Shown here: positions 10,423-18,016 of the stretch, piece after piece
Numbering within the stretch: the stretch's first letter is position 1
How the letters are laid out: the number at the start of each line of letters is the position of its first letter
Source of the DNA: JBGLNJ01 sp041300525
GTDB taxonomy: Bacteria; Chloroflexota; Anaerolineae; Fen-1058
DNA: 64,000 nucleotides
NCBI GenBank assembly: GCA_041300525.1
Contig: JBGLNJ010000001.1
Span: 2,542,001-2,606,000 of the forward strand
Direction: 5' to 3'
The notes under the pieces: generated by a model
The model's input: only the letters and a program-made list of their open reading frames with translations
What the model was told of the DNA's origin: nothing
Database searches by the model: none
Made by a program: the position numbers and the translations under genes

Positions 10423-10670
10423 CTAGCGTCGGACAAAAGCCTCGATGAACGACTCGGCCATGCGACGCGGGCTGCCGCTCATGATCCCTTCGCGGCCCTC
10501 AAACTTGCTGCGCACTTCGATGCCGCTCGGCGTCACTTCGAACTGGCGAATATCCTTGGCGTGATCGCTGCCGCGCAATTTGAGCACCAGCAGCGCCCTG
10601 CGGATGGCGCTTTCAATTTCCACGTAGCGGAGCATGAGATAAGAGTCCGCCACAAAGGCGATCTGGCAGA
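10423..10670 (-). pseudogene. KaiC/RAD55-like ATPase, C-terminal fragment
   Basis: About 82 codons of the C-terminal end are left, including FVADSYLMLRYVEIESAIRR and LVLKLRGSDHAKDIRQFEV, then GIEVRSKFEGREGIMSGSP. This matches the end of KaiC-type RecA-fold ATPases, where the ADT-LLLRYVE strand is followed by LK-RGS-HDKEIREFEI. The Walker motifs are missing because the gene is cut at about 10,670 and joined to an unrelated rightward gene. In intact form it would head the cluster leading to the GAF kinase. Confidence 0.75.
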
Positions 10671-10671
10671 C

Positions 10672-10987
10672 TGCGCGCGCATTGCGGCGTCGTTCCGGAT
10701 GGGAAAGGGGATTGGCATTGGGGTTGCTGGGCGCGTGGACGCACTTGTCCGTGCATCACCTGTTCGACAATCTGTACGTCAATAACACCCACCTGTTGAT
10801 CGGCGCGATGCTAGGCGTATTGATGGTGCTCAATGAAAGTCTCGGAGACTTGCCAGATCCAAACTCTGTCATTCCGAGCGAAGCGAGGAATCTCTTTCAC
10901 GCGAGATCGAGCCCCCTCGCGCCTGCCCTGAGCAAAGCCGAAGGGTCGCTCGGGGTGACAAACCCAGGCTCTGACTTGAAAAGGTAG
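10672..10987 (+). pseudogene. Polytopic membrane protein (O-antigen ligase-like), C-terminal fragment
   Basis: The fragment opens at the junction and reads RRRSGWERGLALGLLGAWTH followed by HHLFDNLYVNNTHLLIGAML. That last stretch resembles the end of Wzy/O-antigen-ligase-type proteins. The natural C-terminus is probably near 10,850. The remaining residues, including SVIPSEARNLF, are a translated intergenic repeat related to ATTCCGAGCGAAGCGAGGAATC. The N-terminal helices are lost. Confidence 0.55.
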
Positions 10988-11010
10988 GGCAAGATGGCAT
11001 CTTGCCCTAC
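10984..11010. repeat. GTAGGGCAAG palindrome, copy 1
   Basis: A 27-bp palindrome, GTAGGGCAAG-atggcat-CTTGCCCTAC. Near-identical copies lie at 11,652 and 62,769. All three are intergenic. Confidence 0.85.
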
Positions 11011-11087
11011 GCCACCCTACATCTTCATCGGTGGCGCTGAACGCAGTTCATGGCGACTACTGAGACCTGAATTTCTGGAGAAGAATT

Positions 11088-11588
11088 GTGACGCAGATTA
11101 TCACCCTGGCTCAGCAGAACCGCAAAGAATTTGGGCGGTTCTTGAAATTCATGGCCGTTGGCACTATCGGCGCGGTCGTGGATTTTGGCATTCTCAATGT
11201 GCTGATGCTAACCTTGCGAGCGCGACACGTTGACTTGGGCGCCTGGCATCTGTTCAGGGCACTGACCTTGAACGGCAACCTGACGCTTTCGAACACCATC
11301 TCGTTCACGACGGCGGTGCTTTCTAACTTTATCTGGAACCGCTTTTGGACGTATCCCGAATCGCGCAGCAAGCCGTTGACCGGGCAACTGGGGCAATTCT
11401 TTATCGTCAACATTGCCGGGTTGGCGATCAACCTGACCGTGCTCAACGCGCTCGACCCGTTCTTTACGCGGCTGCTCGGCCCACTGGGTTACAACGCCGC
11501 CAAAGCCGTCGCCACCATCGTCGTGATGTTTTGGAATTTCTTTGTCAACCGGTTCTGGACCTACAGTGACGTCAAACTCGGCCAGTGA
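11088..11588 (+). CDS. GtrA family membrane protein
   Basis: A 166-residue protein starting at a GTG preceded by CTGGAG. It has four hydrophobic segments, including FLKFMAVGTIGAVVDFGILN and FFIVNIAGLAINLTVLNAL, and two FxNRFWTYP-type motifs (SNFIWNRFWTYPES and FVNRFWTYSDV). These are the hallmarks of GtrA/DPMS-type proteins, which move polyprenyl-linked sugars or stabilise glycosyltransferases. A polysaccharide role fits the polymerase-like fragment just upstream. The two NRFWTY copies flank the internal duplication typical of the family. Confidence 0.9.
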   Translation: MTQIITLAQQNRKEFGRFLKFMAVGTIGAVVDFGILNVLMLTLRARHVDLGAWHLFRALTLNGNLTLSNTISFTTAVLSNFIWNRFWTYPESRSKPLTGQLGQFFIVNIAGLAINLTVLNALDPFFTRLLGPLGYNAAKAVATIVVMFWNFFVNRFWTYSDVKLGQ

Positions 11589-11999
11589 TGGCTCAGGCAC
11601 CCTTGCGAAGGTTTCAAAATATACTAGGCGCAGACTGAATTTTCCAGTGCGTAGGGCAAGTTGGCAACTTGCCCTACAGCCGCAAACGGAAATTTTAGCG
11701 TACGGTTAGTATAATAAAAAAGGTAACTACTCAGGCTGGCGGTTAGAAACCGCGCCTACGTCAGCCAAGTCGCCCTGCGGCGACTAACATCCAGCCTGCG
11801 AAGGCAGGCTTTGCTGCTGTGGCCGCGCCGGAGCGCCCACCCCGGCGCAAGTCTTTGCCGCTTTTGAACCCGAAGGGGCAGCGTCGGCGCCGCGCGGCGA
11901 GCAAGGATTCTCCGATCCACATTGCGCTGCCTGCCGCCTACGGAAGAATGGCGAAAAGCTCGTCGGCCCATACCGATTCCTGCCTGGCGCGTGACGTCG
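11589..11999. other. Intergenic region with palindromes
   Basis: No convincing gene is seen in these 411 bp. It contains the GTAGGGCAAG palindrome at 11,652, an AT-rich stretch near 11,705 (TATAATAAAAAAGG), and a short inverted repeat (AGCCTGCGAAGGCAGGCT) near 11,795. The rest is GC-rich sequence that is open in some frames but has no recognisable protein. Confidence 0.6.
11652..11678. repeat. GTAGGGCAAG palindrome, copy 2
   Basis: GTAGGGCAAG-ttggcaa-CTTGCCCTAC. The arms are identical to the copy at 10,984 while the centre differs, with compensation that keeps the palindrome. Confidence 0.85.
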
Positions 12000-12068
12000 C
12001 TAGGCGTTGGTGCCAACCATCAATGCGATAACCAGGGTGAAGAAAAACGCTGCAATCAGGAATAACAT
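12000..12068 (-). CDS. 22-residue single-helix membrane peptide, copy A
   Basis: The ORF encodes MLFLIAAFFFTLVIALMVGT plus NA and then stops. A strong AAAGGAGG RBS lies 6 nt before the ATG. The peptide is almost entirely hydrophobic and long enough for one membrane helix. A second ORF just upstream (12,094-12,162) encodes a near-identical peptide, differing mainly at the C-terminus. Conservation of length, frame, RBS and the LFL-AAFFFTLVIAL core between the two argues that both are real genes. The function is unknown. Confidence 0.7.
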   Translation of the reverse strand: MLFLIAAFFFTLVIALMVGTNA

Positions 12069-12093
12069 GGTAGCCTCCTTTGTCTATCCAATC

Positions 12094-12162
12094 TCAGGAA
12101 CTGGCGCCAGCCGCCAACGCGATAACCAGGGTAAAGAAAAACGCTGCAACCAGGAATAGCAT
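12094..12162 (-). CDS. 22-residue single-helix membrane peptide, copy B
   Basis: The ORF encodes MLFLVAAFFFTLVIALAAGA plus SS and then stops. The RBS is CTGGAGG, 5 nt before the ATG. It is the upstream partner of the peptide at 12,000 and they are separated by 25 nt. About 16 of 22 positions match. The nucleotide differences between the copies are partly silent (for example ATC-GCA against ATC-GCG), which suggests selection on the peptide. Both are divergent from the glycosyltransferase at 12,330. Confidence 0.7.
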   Translation of the reverse strand: MLFLVAAFFFTLVIALAAGASS

Positions 12163-12329
12163 TTTGACCTCCAGGGCACGATGGGGGACGTTTCCATCGG
12201 CCAAAATGTGATATTGAATTCTGGATACATAGTACACCAACTAGAGATAGATTTGGGTTCCGAGACGGTTACGGACGCGTTACACAATCGGCGGTGAGGA
12301 GACATGGCACAAGACATGGGGGGCCTCTA

Positions 12330-13517
12330 GTGCGCATCGGCATAGACATCACCTCAGCCGTTCGCCAGGACGCCGGCATTGGCCGCTTTACGCGCGAACT
12401 CATCCGCGCCTTTTTCGCGCTCAACGCGGTGGGGACGTCCCCGCACAGTTTTGTGCTGTTCGCCGCCACAGGCGGACTGCCACGGAGCGTCGCCGAACCT
12501 CGCTTGGCCTACGTGATGCAGCTTGCTATCACACGCCACTTGGAATTAAAAGTTTGCAATTTGGAATTTCTGTCCGATGATTGGCTGCATCGCATCTGGC
12601 ATCGCGCTCGCCTGCCCATTCCGATTGAAGCCGCCATTGGCCGCGTGGACTTGTTTCACGAGCCGGACTTTGTCCTGCCCCCCACCCTGCCCGGCACGCC
12701 CACCGTGCTGACCGTCCACGATCTCACCTTCATCCGCGACCCCGAGTCCGCGTTCCCCCGGCTGCGGCGTTACCTCAACCGCGTCGTCCCGCGCTCCGTC
12801 GCTCGCGCCACGCGCGTCCTGGCCGACTCTGCCGCCACTAAGAACGATCTCATAGAACTCTTGCACACATCGCCGGACAAAATCACGGTGCTCTATGGCG
12901 GCGTGGATGCGCGCTTTGCGCCCATGGCAGACCCAAAGCGATTGGCCGCCGTCCGCGCCAAATACAGCCTCGGCCTCGATCCCTTTATCCTCGGCATCGG
13001 CACACTTCAGCCGCGCAAAAACTTTTCACGACTCATTCAGGCGTTTGCCGCTCTCCACTCTCAACTCTCCACTCGTCACTTGGTTATCGTGGGTGGAAAG
13101 GGCTGGCTGTACGACGACATCTTTGCCGAGGTCAAGCGCCTGGGGTTGGAAGGCCGCGTGCTGTTCCCCGGCTTTGTGGACGATGATGACCTGCCTGCGC
13201 TTTATAGCGCCGCCGATGTGTTGGCCTTCCCTTCCATCTACGAAGGCTTTGGGCTGCCCATACTCGAAGCGATGGCGTGCGGCACGCCGGTCGTCACGTC
13301 TGTCACGTCGTCGCTGCCGGAACTGGCAGGCGATGCGGCGCTGCTCGTCGAGCCGACCGACGTGGACGCGATTGCCGCCACGCTGCGCCGCCTGCTGCAA
13401 GAGGCCGACCTGCGCCGCAAACTCGTCGCAGCCGGATTCGACCAGGCGCGCAAGTTCACATGGGAAAAGGCCGCGGTGCAGTTGTTGGGGATATATGAAT
13501 CCATCGGCGTAAAGTGA
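12330..13517 (+). CDS. Glycosyltransferase family 4
   Basis: A 395-residue GT-B enzyme starting at GTG (VRIGIDITSAVRQDAGIGRF); an upstream ATG at 12,294 adds a poor N-terminus. It contains VLTVHDLTF, ILGIGTLQPRKNFSRLIQAF, and the donor-site SIYEGFGLPILEAMACGTPVV split by the usual spacing. This is the mannosyltransferase-like GT4 pattern common in exopolysaccharide loci. Two stretches, LELKVCNLEFLSD near residue 72 and LHSQLSTRH near residue 242, look like short intergenic repeats captured in frame. They do not disturb the core motifs. Confidence 0.9.
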   Translation: MRIGIDITSAVRQDAGIGRFTRELIRAFFALNAVGTSPHSFVLFAATGGLPRSVAEPRLAYVMQLAITRHLELKVCNLEFLSDDWLHRIWHRARLPIPIEAAIGRVDLFHEPDFVLPPTLPGTPTVLTVHDLTFIRDPESAFPRLRRYLNRVVPRSVARATRVLADSAATKNDLIELLHTSPDKITVLYGGVDARFAPMADPKRLAAVRAKYSLGLDPFILGIGTLQPRKNFSRLIQAFAALHSQLSTRHLVIVGGKGWLYDDIFAEVKRLGLEGRVLFPGFVDDDDLPALYSAADVLAFPSIYEGFGLPILEAMACGTPVVTSVTSSLPELAGDAALLVEPTDVDAIAATLRRLLQEADLRRKLVAAGFDQARKFTWEKAAVQLLGIYESIGVK

Positions 13518-13595
13518 GCGGCGTGCTGCGTATTGCGTTGTTGCGTGCTACACTGCGTCACGCGCAACTCGTTGCCTGCGACTAGCGAGGACAAC

Positions 13596-14900
13596 ATGCG
13601 AACAGTAGACATCATCATCAAGAAACGCGATGGACAAGAATTGACCGCCGATGAAATCCAATTCTTTGTCCACGGTTACACATGCAGGGAAATCCCCGAT
13701 TATCAAGCGGCCGCCTGGCTGATGGCCGTGATGCTGCGCGGGATGACGCCGCGCGAAACAGCCGACCTGACGCTGGCGATGGCGCACAGCGGCCAGACGC
13801 TCGATCTGCACGACATCGCGCCGCGGGTGGTGGACAAACACTCGAGCGGCGGCGTGGGCGATAAAGTGAGCCTCGTCGTCGCGCCGCTCGTCGCCGCGAG
13901 CGGCCTGCCGGTCGGCAAGATGTCGGGCCGAGGGTTGGGCTTTTCCGGCGGGACGATTGACAAGCTGGAATCCATTCGGGGCTACCGTGTCAACTTGAGC
14001 GTGGACGAGTTCCGCGCGCAATTGAAACAAATCGGCATCGTGCTGTCCGGCCAATCCGTGGACCTGGCCCCCGCCGACGGCAAGCTCTATGCGCTGCGCG
14101 ACGTGACGGGCACTGTTCCCTCGCTGCCCCTCATCGCCAGCTCGATCATGAGCAAAAAGATCGCCGCTGGCGCGGACGCCATCGTGCTCGACGTCAAAGT
14201 CGGACGCGGCGCGTTCATGAAGACGGTGGACGACGCCCATGCGCTGGCCCAGGCGATGGTCAATATCGGGCGCGACGTGGGCCGCGAGTGCGTGGCGCTG
14301 CTTTCGGACATGAATCAGCCGCTCGGCTGCGCCGTGGGCAACGCGCTGGAAGTGCGCGAAGCGATTGACACACTCCACGGCGGCGGGCCAGGCGATTTCC
14401 GCGAGCATTGCTTGACCGCGTCCGCGCACATGCTGCGCCTGGGGCACAAGGTCGAATCGCTGGCCGAAGGAGAAAAGCTGGCCGCGCAATTGCTCGACTC
14501 GGAACAGGCGTGGAAAAAGTTCGTAGAGTTGGCGCGCGCGCAAGACGGCGACATGGCGATGATCGAAAACCCCGCTCTATTGCCGCAAGCGCGGCTCGTC
14601 AAGGTTGTGCCCGCGCCGCGCAGCGGATACATCGCGGGCGTGGACGCCGCTGAAATCGGCATGACGTCGGTCGAGCTGGGCGCGGGCCGCGCCCAGAAAG
14701 GCGACTCGATTGACTATGCCGTGGGGCTGATCGTCCATCGCAAAGTGGGCGACCCGGTTCGCGCGGGCGAGCCGCTGTTCACCGTTCACGCCAACGATGA
14801 AGCGAAACTCGCCGCGGCGGAAAAGCGGCTGATGGAAGCCGTCGAGTGGAGCGACAAGGCAGTCAAGCCGCTGCCGCTGTTTTACGGCGTGGTCGAATAA
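13596..14900 (+). CDS. pdp: Pyrimidine-nucleoside (thymidine) phosphorylase
   Basis: A 434-residue enzyme that splits pyrimidine nucleosides with phosphate into base and (deoxy)ribose-1-phosphate. The start MRTVDIIIKKRDGQELT follows GCGAGG. The phosphate-binding motif appears as DKHSSGGVGDKVSLVVAP, followed by SGRGLGFSGGTIDKLESI, and the C-terminal domain carries YIAGVDAAEIGM. Length and motifs are normal for the family. The choice between deoA- and pdp-type specificity is not certain. It is followed directly by a TA operon with its own promoter. Confidence 0.93.
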   Translation: MRTVDIIIKKRDGQELTADEIQFFVHGYTCREIPDYQAAAWLMAVMLRGMTPRETADLTLAMAHSGQTLDLHDIAPRVVDKHSSGGVGDKVSLVVAPLVAASGLPVGKMSGRGLGFSGGTIDKLESIRGYRVNLSVDEFRAQLKQIGIVLSGQSVDLAPADGKLYALRDVTGTVPSLPLIASSIMSKKIAAGADAIVLDVKVGRGAFMKTVDDAHALAQAMVNIGRDVGRECVALLSDMNQPLGCAVGNALEVREAIDTLHGGGPGDFREHCLTASAHMLRLGHKVESLAEGEKLAAQLLDSEQAWKKFVELARAQDGDMAMIENPALLPQARLVKVVPAPRSGYIAGVDAAEIGMTSVELGAGRAQKGDSIDYAVGLIVHRKVGDPVRAGEPLFTVHANDEAKLAAAEKRLMEAVEWSDKAVKPLPLFYGVVE

Positions 14901-14903
14901 CCA

Positions 14904-14932
14904 TTGACCGCGAGTTAGCCGCGTGCTATACT
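14904..14932 (+). promoter_or_regulatory. Sigma-70-type promoter for the first TA pair
   Basis: TTGACC and TATACT are separated by 17 bp. The same arrangement with the local context GCGTGCTATACT recurs before the TA operon at 16,069. Confidence 0.7.
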
Positions 14933-15031
14933 GATTGCAGACCGCGCAACTGGAAATGAGGCAAAACCACATGCCATCCATGCCGCGCCACTCGTGCTGC
15001 GTTCAGACGCGCGTTTTGAGGAGGTAGCCAG

Positions 15032-15397
15032 ATGGACAAAATGGAATTGACGGATTACTTTTTTATCAGTGAAGACGACATTCGCATCAAAGGCACTCGT
15101 GTTGGCATCGAAACCGTCTTGCGCGACTACCGGGAAGGCGCCAGCCCCGAGGAGATCGTTCTGCGCTATCCGACGCTTTCGCTCGAACAGGTTTATGCAA
15201 CCATCACGTACTACCTGGCGCACCGAGAACCAGTGGACGCTTATCTGGCCCGCGTGAGGCAGCAGCAAGAAGAAGCCTGGCAAGAACAGCAACGCCATCC
15301 ATCCGAATTTGCGCGGGCGCTGCGAGAGCGGCTGGAGCAAAAACGCCGGTTGTATGATACGGCGCAGCCTCAGTTGGCGATGGCAGCCGAAAGATGA
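15032..15397 (+). CDS. DUF433 protein, probable antitoxin
   Basis: A 121-residue protein with a GAGGAGG-type RBS. The DUF433 core is DYFFISEDDIRIKGTRVGIE followed by ASPEEIVLRYPTLSLEQVYA and ITYYLAHREPVDAYL. DUF433 proteins are small winged-helix regulators typically paired with DUF5615 PIN-like toxins, and the next gene overlaps by 4 nt and is DUF5615. The C-terminal 40 residues are charged and probably helical, and may be the toxin-binding part. Confidence 0.85.
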   Translation: MDKMELTDYFFISEDDIRIKGTRVGIETVLRDYREGASPEEIVLRYPTLSLEQVYATITYYLAHREPVDAYLARVRQQQEEAWQEQQRHPSEFARALRERLEQKRRLYDTAQPQLAMAAER

Positions 15398-15753
15398 ATC
15401 CGCGCTTTCTATTGGACGAGCACATCAACCACGCCATTCAAAGACAATTGCGCCGACTGGATGCGCATATTGACGTTCTGGCTATTGGAGACCCCGGTGC
15501 TCCCCCTGCGGGAACGCTTGATCCCGCTATTCTGGACTGGTTGGATAAGAATGGTTACATTTTGGTCACCGAGAACCGGCGCACGATACCGACGCACCTG
15601 ACCGAGCACTGGACCGTCGGGCGACACATTCCTGGTATCTTTTGGGTTCGCCCCGGCGTCGGCATCGGACGCGTGATCGAGGAGTTGTACTTGATCTGGG
15701 CTGCTTCTACGGGCGAAGAATACCAGGATCGCGCCGTGTTTATCCCCCTGTGA
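15394..15753 (+). CDS. DUF5615 PIN-like protein, probable toxin
   Basis: A 119-residue protein. The start overlaps the DUF433 stop by 4 nt (ATGA). The PIN-like acidic residues lie in FLLDEHINHAIQRQL near the N-terminus, in DPAILDWLDKNGYILVTENR in the middle, and in the preceding LAIGD. A nuclease role is inferred from the family. The 3' end is followed at once by a duplicated piece of a different PIN gene. Confidence 0.85.
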   Translation: MNPRFLLDEHINHAIQRQLRRLDAHIDVLAIGDPGAPPAGTLDPAILDWLDKNGYILVTENRRTIPTHLTEHWTVGRHIPGIFWVRPGVGIGRVIEELYLIWAASTGEEYQDRAVFIPL

Positions 15754-15770
15754 GTTGTGTTCCTCTTGCA

Positions 15771-15943
15771 GGTCGCCGTGATGCAGCAGCACGGCCTCCA
15801 GCAAATCATCTCCGCGGACCATCATTTTGACGGCCTGCCCGGCATTACCCGTCTTGATCCAGCCAATTGGCCGGGTTGATCGCCCGTCAGCGCATATCAT
15901 CTTGACCCATAACCACAGGCCGCTAGACTATAGCGGCCTTTTT
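15771..15943 (+). pseudogene. Duplicated 3' end of a VapC-type PIN gene plus its terminator
   Basis: About 170 bp are nearly identical to 16,637-16,808: the last roughly 35 codons of the PIN toxin at 16,319-16,744 (VAVMQQHGLQQIISADHHFD on), its stop, and the trailing hairpin. No start or N-terminal domain remains. The piece ends with the hairpin AGGCCGCTA/TAGCGGCCT and T5, which may now serve as terminator of the DUF433/DUF5615 pair. Confidence 0.85.
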
Positions 15944-16006
15944 CGCAGATGGTCGCGCTCAAAGCCTTCCCCGGCGTGACCTGCTACATCGCGGCGAACC
16001 CTGTGA

Positions 16007-16035
16007 TTGACGGCGCTTGAGTGGCGTGCTATACT
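16007..16035 (+). promoter_or_regulatory. Sigma-70-type promoter for the VapBC-like pair
   Basis: TTGACG and TATACT are 17 bp apart. GTGCTATACT is shared with the promoter at 14,904. Confidence 0.7.
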
Positions 16036-16068
16036 CAAAGCACACCGGAGGATTGTGGAGGTGAGTTG

Positions 16069-16326
16069 ATGAGCGCGTTGTTATCTCTCACGCAGCCAGT
16101 GCAGGTCATATTTTCGCGCGATCAGTTTGCCCGCTTGCAGGCCATTGCCCAGACACAGGGCGAGTCACTTGATGCCTTGATCCGAGAGGCGGTCGAGAAG
16201 GTTTACCTGGAGCATGACTCGCAAGAACGGTTAGAAGCAGTTCGCCGTATGGCGGCCATGAGTCTCCCCGTGGCCAATTGGGAGCAGATGGAACGCGAGT
16301 CTATGTGGGGGAACGACGTTGAATGA
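16069..16326 (+). CDS. Probable VapB-like antitoxin
   Basis: An 85-residue protein. The start at 16,069 has a GGAGG RBS 6 nt upstream; the in-frame ATG at 16,021 overlaps the promoter and is unlikely. The N-terminal PVQVIFSRDQFARLQAIA followed by GESLDALIREAVEKVYLE has the strand-helix-helix look of ribbon-helix-helix antitoxins. The C-terminal part with two tryptophan-containing segments probably wraps the toxin. Its stop lies 8 nt inside the following PIN gene. Confidence 0.75.
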   Translation: MSALLSLTQPVQVIFSRDQFARLQAIAQTQGESLDALIREAVEKVYLEHDSQERLEAVRRMAAMSLPVANWEQMERESMWGNDVE

Positions 16327-16744
16327 ACGGGTCTATTTCATAGACGCAAACATCCCTATGTACGCCGCGGGCGCCGAGCACCCTTTGAAGAAACCTTGTG
16401 TGACAATCCTGGAATCTATCGCCAAAGATGAACTGACTGCCGTGACCAGCGCCGAGGTTCTCCAAGAAATCCTGCATCGCTACACGGCTCTGGGGAAACA
16501 GGCCAAGGCGGTCGAGGTGGCTCAACTTTTCCTTCGGATTGTGCCCAACGTGCTGCCGGTTGCAAAGGATGACTTGCTCTCAACAATGGAATTGCTGACG
16601 CGCCATGCCGCCCTACAAGCTCGTGACGCTTTGCACGTCGCCGTGATGCAGCGGCACGGCCTCCAGCAGATCATCTCCGCGGACCATCATTTTGACGGCC
16701 TGCCAGGAATTACCCGTCTTGATCCAGCCGACTGGCCGGGTTGA
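16319..16744 (+). CDS. VapC-type PIN-domain toxin
   Basis: A 141-residue PIN protein. The only in-frame start is a TTG that overlaps the antitoxin's end by 8 nt; the nearby ATG is in another frame. The PIN acidic residues can be seen in YFIDANIPMYAAG, TSAEVLQEILHRY, ARDALHVAVMQRHG and IISADHHFDGLPG. It is probably an RNase held in check by the preceding gene. Its 3' 170 bp, including the terminator, are duplicated at 15,771. Confidence 0.85.
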   Translation: MNERVYFIDANIPMYAAGAEHPLKKPCVTILESIAKDELTAVTSAEVLQEILHRYTALGKQAKAVEVAQLFLRIVPNVLPVAKDDLLSTMELLTRHAALQARDALHVAVMQRHGLQQIISADHHFDGLPGITRLDPADWPG

Positions 16745-16781
16745 TCGCCCGTCAGCGCTTATCACCCTGACCCATAACCAC

Positions 16782-16808
16782 AGGCCGCCATACCCATAGC
16801 GGCCTTTT
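16782..16808 (+). terminator. Rho-independent terminator of the PIN gene
   Basis: AGGCCGCCAT/ATAGCGGCCT hairpin (one mismatch) followed by TTT. It is one of three copies of the same module in this island. Confidence 0.7.
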
Positions 16809-16845
16809 GATGTAAAATAGGCGCGTCAAGGTCAGGAGGTGCAAC

Positions 16846-17229
16846 ATGCAAGTGGCAGAAGTTGAAAAAATCTATGCAGAGTTGGGAGCCATCCGGCGAG
16901 AACTGGCTACCGTCAAAACACAACTGGCGCAGGTGATAGAAGCTGGACGACAGAGTGAGTTGACTGAACACCCTTACGTTATCCGCAGTCCCCAAATGCA
17001 CCACGGGGAACCAACCCTGCGCGGCAGTTCTATCCTGGTGCGCACGGTTGTCGAGCGCATGCAAATTGGCGACACGCCGGAGCAGATCGTGGAGGCCTAT
17101 CCCACGCTAACCCTGGCCCAGGCCCACGACGCGTTGGGGTTTTACCATGATCATCCCGGCGAAATCGAAGGCTACATTCGGGAGAACCGGGAGGCGCAAT
17201 GGCGGATGAAGCAGCGCGCCTCTTCATAG
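16846..17229 (+). CDS. DUF433 protein with N-terminal coiled coil, probable antitoxin
   Basis: A 127-residue protein with an AGGAGG RBS. The first 40 residues (VEKIYAELGAIRRELATVKT on) form a predicted coiled coil. The DUF433 core follows: PQMHHGEPTLRGSSILVRTV, then DTPEQIVEAYPTLTLAQAHDA. The gene overlaps the next one by 31 nt. The coiled coil is not present in the other DUF433 protein of this island and may drive dimerisation. Confidence 0.82.
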   Translation: MQVAEVEKIYAELGAIRRELATVKTQLAQVIEAGRQSELTEHPYVIRSPQMHHGEPTLRGSSILVRTVVERMQIGDTPEQIVEAYPTLTLAQAHDALGFYHDHPGEIEGYIRENREAQWRMKQRASS

Positions 17230-17582
17230 CTCTCTACACCGACGCCGACGTGCATGGCGGGTTGGCGGCGCAAATTCGCCGCAGAGGATTTGACGCCATT
17301 TCCGCCTACGAAGCCGGCAATGCGGCGTTGGATAATGACGACCAGTTGGAATATGCTGCCAGCCAGAGACGCGCGGTTTTGACCTGCAACGCCAAGCACT
17401 TTGAACCGCTGTTTGTGGGATGGTGGCAGGCTGGGCGCAAGCACTGTGGCGTGATTGTATCCGAGCAAATGCCCATCGGCGAGATGCTGCGGCGCGTGCT
17501 GCGCCTCTTGAACACTGTCAGCGCCGACGAGATGGAAAACGGCTATCGCGACTTGGCCGAATTTGCCAACCAGGATGGTTAG
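17199..17582 (+). CDS. DUF5615 PIN-like protein, probable toxin
   Basis: A 127-residue protein. The PIN-like core is LFIALYTDADVHGGLAAQIR, then AGNAALDNDDQLEYAASQRR and AVLTCNAKHFEPL. It forms the third TA pair of the island with the preceding DUF433 gene. A strong terminator follows 15 nt after the stop. Confidence 0.82.
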   Translation: MADEAARLFIALYTDADVHGGLAAQIRRRGFDAISAYEAGNAALDNDDQLEYAASQRRAVLTCNAKHFEPLFVGWWQAGRKHCGVIVSEQMPIGEMLRRVLRLLNTVSADEMENGYRDLAEFANQDG

Positions 17583-17596
17583 CCCCCCATAACCAC

Positions 17597-17625
17597 AGGC
17601 CGCTATACCCATAGCGGCCTTTTTT
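17597..17625 (+). terminator. Rho-independent terminator of the third TA pair
   Basis: A perfect 10-bp stem, AGGCCGCTAT/ATAGCGGCCT, with loop ACCC and six Ts. The flanking ~60 bp (CCATAACCAC before, CGCAGAT and CTCAAAGCC after) are shared with the copy at 15,905. Confidence 0.9.
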
Positions 17626-18016
17626 CGCAGATTATCGCCCTCAAAGCCCTCCCCCGCGCGACTTGCAACGCAACTGCACTCAAGTTGCAACATTCAAGCC
17701 CGTTTTAGGGACATGGAAAAAATAAATTATTCCAAAAGCGTGTATGATAGAGCCAAAACGACGGATGAGGTAAGTCACCATGGCTCTACAGCAATTATCG
17801 GAACCGCCGTCGTGACGGCCATCGTACTCCACGTCAGGATCGCGGCAGCCGCCGTGGCGGGAGCGGTCGCATCGTAAATCTCGACGCGGGCCGTGGTGGC
17901 TGATCCCTGCTCGACGATGGCATACGCGCAATCCGTCTGCCCATTGACGAACGTGCTCGTCCGTCGTACAATTAGCGCCAGTTGACGCGCCGCCGTTGAA
18001 AAGAAGGAGCAATCCG
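17626..18016. other. Region without a clear gene; probable sequence junction near 17,795
   Basis: 17,626-17,770 continues the repeat flank and an AT-rich promoter-like stretch. An ATG at 17,780 with upstream GATGAGG opens MALQQLSEP but stops after 11 codons. From about 17,800 to 18,000 only weak, unrecognised open frames exist. I read this as the start of a gene cut off by a junction, but the evidence is thinner here than at the other breaks. Confidence 0.45.

Noticed and set aside
15771..15943. A short independent PIN gene
   Set aside because: It is a copy of the last 35 or so codons of the gene at 16,319 without start or N-terminal acidic residues.
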